Part shown: positions 61,646 to 64,000 of the stretch, one piece after another
Layout of the letters: each line of letters opens with the position of its first letter
Numbering within the stretch: position 1 is the stretch's first letter
Source: Reichenbachiella faecimaris
GTDB lineage: Bacteria > Bacteroidota > Bacteroidia > Cytophagales > Cyclobacteriaceae
Length of the DNA stretch: 64,000 nucleotides
Assembly (NCBI RefSeq): GCF_900176375.1
Contig: NZ_FWYF01000002.1
Span: forward strand, 95,696 to 159,695
Direction: 5' to 3'
The notes under the pieces: generated by a model
Databases searched by the model: none
The model's input: the letters and a program-made list of their open reading frames with translations, nothing else
What the model was told of the DNA's origin: nothing
Made by a program: the position numbers and the translations under genes

Positions 61646-62131
61646 TTATTTAAGTTTAAGTATTTTGTATTTAGCTATGGTTGAGTTCGCCTCATTCAAT
61701 AAAGTCAAATAATAATTGCCAGCAGGCAAATGACTTATGTCTAATAGGGCTTTGTTTTTAGATCGGATAGGTGAAATTTTAATTTTTTGTCCTTGACTTG
61801 AAAAAAGACTTATATCTGTCAATTCAGGATCGAATGTTGGTCCATTTATGGTGACCCTATTTTCGGCAGGAACAGGGTAAACGCTAATTGTTTTAGAAAT
61901 GTCTTCAACATTCAAAGGCGAATCCACCACTGGGAATGGCTGCTGAAAACCTGAAATAATTTCCAAATCCCCATTGGACGTAGATCCTACTATGACCTCT
62001 CCTAAGGTGTAGGAGCCTGTAGTGCTATTACTACCAGCTGCTGCAATAATATGCCTCTCTAATTGCTGAGCACAGAGTGCTGTTGATAAGATAAAAAAAG
62101 CAATACTAAGTAGAAGTGAACGGGTATTCAT
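61646..62131 (-). CDS. Small T9SS type A sorting-domain protein
   Basis: A 161-residue secreted protein. The signal peptide ends near STALCAQQ. A short N-terminal beta domain has AAGSNSTTGSYTLGEVIVGS. The T9SS C-terminal domain begins near residue 85 (SVYPVPAENRVT) and ends in KYKILKLK. Its relative at 62814 has the same layout. It lies just upstream of the YadA-head-type gene and is probably co-transcribed with it. Its job may be to help display or anchor the partner, which lacks a T9SS tail; that is inference. Confidence 0.82.
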   Translation of the reverse strand: MNTRSLLLSIAFFILSTALCAQQLERHIIAAAGSNSTTGSYTLGEVIVGSTSNGDLEIISGFQQPFPVVDSPLNVEDISKTISVYPVPAENRVTINGPTFDPELTDISLFSSQGQKIKISPIRSKNKALLDISHLPAGNYYLTLLNEANSTIAKYKILKLK

Positions 62132-62195
62132 AGCTTCTAATCATTGGTGGTGGCATTAATTTAGTCATTTAAACAACCAAATGCTATAAAACTCA

Positions 62196-62558
62196 CTACA
62201 TCGTGGCCAACTTGAGCACCTTATCCAAAAGATCTTGCTTTTCAAATGGCTTGACGATGTATTCGAGAATGCCTATTTCTTTGGCTTCGCGTTGGGCTAT
62301 ATCCTGACCTACGGCACTAATCATGATTACTTTGGCTTTGAAATCAACATCGTTCAGCTCATCCATCACATCTAATCCAAACATATCCGGAAGTACATTA
62401 TCCAATGTGATTATTTCTGGTTTTAGAATCAGAGCCAATTTGATTGCATCTTCACCATTTGCTGCTTCTCCTATTACTTCATATCCTCCCTCTTCCAAGA
62501 TGTTTTTGATGGTCTCTCTCTGAAACTTCGAATCGTCAACTACAAGTACTGTTGTCAT
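62196..62558 (-). CDS. CheY-like single-domain response regulator
   Basis: A 120-residue receiver domain only. Acidic pocket D8/D9, phospho-acceptor D53 in ITLDNVLPDMFG, switch MISA, and K103 in VKPFE. There is no output domain, so it acts by protein contact, as CheY does, or in a phosphorelay. It lies 64 bp upstream of the small T9SS-tailed gene on the same strand, and the second cassette diverges from it. A role in surface-protein or gliding control is possible, but no kinase is nearby. Confidence 0.93.
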   Translation of the reverse strand: MTTVLVVDDSKFQRETIKNILEEGGYEVIGEAANGEDAIKLALILKPEIITLDNVLPDMFGLDVMDELNDVDFKAKVIMISAVGQDIAQREAKEIGILEYIVKPFEKQDLLDKVLKLATM

Positions 62559-62813
62559 GATGGTTGTTATTTACCCAATGAATCATTTAACTAAATATAG
62601 TTATTACATCATTTTGCCCCTATTAATCGCAAAAGAAATAAAACTTATATACCACCTAAAATCCTCTGGAGGATAGATCAAATCTATATAAGATACTCCT
62701 AATTGTGTTTTATTTAGATTTTTTTTAATTATTTTTGGTAATTGCAGAAAAATGGTTGGACACCGAAACTTATTCGGTGGAAAGAATTATTTCTATACAC
62801 AGAAAGTCTGACC
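62559..62813 (+). promoter_or_regulatory. Divergent promoter region and 5'-UTR hairpin
   Basis: TATTTTTG (62730-62737) matches the Bacteroidota -7 consensus for the plus-strand genes; a -33 element is not clear. In the putative leader CACCGAA-ACTTA-TTCGGTG (62761-62779) forms a perfect 7-bp hairpin about 35 nt before the ATG at 62814. Two weaker inverted repeats, ATCCTC-TG-GAGGAT and ATAGAT-CAA-ATCTAT, lie near 62660-62690. Confidence 0.45.
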
Positions 62814-63296
62814 ATGAAAAATCTACTGCTCTCCCTTTTATTTTTGTTTGCTCTGCCTTGCTCAGCTCAGGAATTAGCGCCGTCCATTTTTGCTTCGGCC
62901 GGAGACTTTTATACTGGTACCAACGTGCAACTCAGCTGGACTCTTGGAGGTACTGTTTTAGACTCTTTTTCTAATAGTGAAGTCACGCTTTCCTCTGGTG
63001 TTCAAGTGGAAGAAATAGATCCCTACGTACTAAATGTCAAATCAGATTTCGTCAACATTCAGATCTTTCCTAATCCCATTCAGGATCAACTAACCATTCA
63101 ATTCAACAATGCAGCTTCCAACTATCAAGTCCTTATTGCTGACCTGGCAGGAAGAACTGTTTATCAAGGTTTTAGTTCAGGAATAAATCAAAAAATTATT
63201 GATGTGAGTCACTTGAGCATAGGAGCCTATGCACTGCAAGTTTTAGACTCGAGCCAGCAGCCCATTAAAAAATTTAAACTATCCAAAACTCGGTAA
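62814..63296 (+). CDS. Small T9SS type A sorting-domain protein (second copy)
   Basis: The ATG at 62814 gives a 160-residue protein with a clean signal peptide (MKNLLLSLLFLFALPCSA). A start at 62742 would put 24 extra residues before it. The layout matches the protein at 61646: SAGDFYTGTNVQLSWTLGG, then a T9SS C-terminal domain (IQIFPNPIQDQLT onward) ending in KKFKLSKTR. It stops 2 bp before the collagen-like gene, so the two are translationally coupled. Confidence 0.82.
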   Translation: MKNLLLSLLFLFALPCSAQELAPSIFASAGDFYTGTNVQLSWTLGGTVLDSFSNSEVTLSSGVQVEEIDPYVLNVKSDFVNIQIFPNPIQDQLTIQFNNAASNYQVLIADLAGRTVYQGFSSGINQKIIDVSHLSIGAYALQVLDSSQQPIKKFKLSKTR

Positions 63297-63298
63297 CC

Positions 63299-64000
63299 AT
63301 GAAGAAGTTTCTATCCTTCAGCTTTCTACTAATTATTTTAACATCTATTGTCTGGGCACAGTCTCCTAATGCCTTCAAATATCAGGCAATTGCTCGTGAT
63401 GGGTCAGGAGATCCCATGGTCAATCAAGAGGTCAATTTTCAAATCAGCCTATTACAGGGAAGTGCCTCTGGCACCACAGTCTATTCAGAAACCCATTTGG
63501 TGAACACCAATGGCTATGGGCTGGTCGGAATGGACATAGGCAGTGGAAACACAATTTCTGGTACTTTCAGTGCAATTGACTGGAGTGCAGGCCCCTATTT
63601 CATCCAAGTAGCTATTGATACGAACGGAGGCTCTAGTTTCCAAACACTAGGTACCACACAAATGCTGAGTGTTCCCTACGCACTTTACGCAGAAACATCT
63701 GGCAGTTCACTCCCAGGACCACAAGGAGATACAGGGCCGCAAGGACCAGCAGGTGCAGATGGTAGTGATGGCCAAGATGGCGCCACTGGGCCTCAAGGGG
63801 CAACAGGAGAACAGGGTGCTCAAGGAGAAACTGGAGCAGATGGCCAAGATGGTGAAGACGGGCAATCCGCCTATGAATTATGGCTAGCAGATGGAAATGA
63901 AGGTACTGAAGAGGAGTTTTTAGCTTCTCTAAAAGGTGCAAAAGGAGATAAGGGTGATAAAGGTGACATGGGAGACATTGGGCCTGCAGGACCCACGGGA
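63299..64000 (+). CDS. Collagen-like surface protein, partial at the window end
   Basis: An open frame from ATG at 63299 runs to the last base, so the C-terminus is unseen. Signal peptide about 1-20. A domain shared with the 58625 protein follows (FKYQAIARDGSGD to LSVPYALYAETSG). From about residue 138 Gly-X-Y triplets begin (GPQGDTGPQGPAGADG), broken by a SAYELWLADGNEGTEEEF insert. Bacterial collagen-like stalks form trimers and extend from the cell. It is the second gene of a cassette matching the YadA-head cassette on the other strand. Confidence 0.85.
   Translation, partial: MKKFLSFSFLLIILTSIVWAQSPNAFKYQAIARDGSGDPMVNQEVNFQISLLQGSASGTTVYSETHLVNTNGYGLVGMDIGSGNTISGTFSAIDWSAGPYFIQVAIDTNGGSSFQTLGTTQMLSVPYALYAETSGSSLPGPQGDTGPQGPAGADGSDGQDGATGPQGATGEQGAQGETGADGQDGEDGQSAYELWLADGNEGTEEEFLASLKGAKGDKGDKGDMGDIGPAGPTG

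Noticed and set aside
63633..63941. Antisense ORF rich in His and Leu opposite the collagen-like gene
   Set aside because: It is the shadow of Gly-X-Y coding repeats; the plus-strand frame has a signal peptide, a known domain and a coupled upstream gene.

Overview
The window looks like a marine Bacteroidota chromosome, probably of the order Cytophagales. The evidence is SusC/SusD pairs, a hybrid two-component regulator, several type IX secretion (T9SS) C-terminal domains, FtsX-type permeases with PadR, a DUF5606-like protein and Bacteroidota-type promoters (TTTG / TAnnTTTG). I cannot name the genus from sequence alone. No rRNA, CRISPR array, transposase or integrase gene was seen.

Layout. 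1-330: two identical tRNA-Glu genes, a strong terminator and a short direct repeat. 529-1285: two small unknown ORFs, one resembling a lone histidine-kinase H-box. 1345-10391: a hexosamine block. galE, a NahK-like kinase, a sugar nucleotidyltransferase, a kinase paralogue truncated before its catalytic loop, and nagB fused to a PIG-L deacetylase domain lie on the minus strand. A LacI-type regulator, a phosphohexomutase and a CBM9-like protein diverge from them. Two LacI-type palindromes sit between the two arms. 10556-45987: a large polysaccharide utilisation locus (PUL) with a 1622-residue repeat-rich surface protein, two paralogous divergent GH10 enzymes (one fused to a sulfatase), six sulfatase domains, an esterase, a GH3 enzyme, a SusE-like lipoprotein, SusD, SusC and a hybrid two-component sensor. 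A convergent type II restriction-modification pair (19521-21653) is inserted in it. 46260-47291: a second galE.

47601-57050: FtsX permease, histidine kinase and response regulator, a retropepsin-like protease and an orphan double sugar-binding-fold protein, then a convergent PadR/FtsX permease pair. 57299-58536: a sulfotransferase coupled to a DUF5606-like gene. 58625-64000: two related surface-protein cassettes on either side of a CheY-like gene. Each pairs a ~160-residue T9SS-tailed protein with a large protein that shares one N-terminal domain but carries different repeats: YadA-head type in one, collagen type in the other, which runs off the window.

Working model (inference). The PUL handles a sulfated xylan-like polysaccharide. 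The T9SS-secreted GH10, scaffold protein and one sulfatase act at the surface, SusCD imports fragments, and the sulfatase-GH10 fusion, the remaining sulfatases, the esterase and the lipoprotein GH3 finish the job, with the hybrid sensor as inducer. The separate hexosamine block could run HexNAc to HexNAc-1-P to UDP-HexNAc, epimerise it, and feed fructose-6-P under LacI-type repression.
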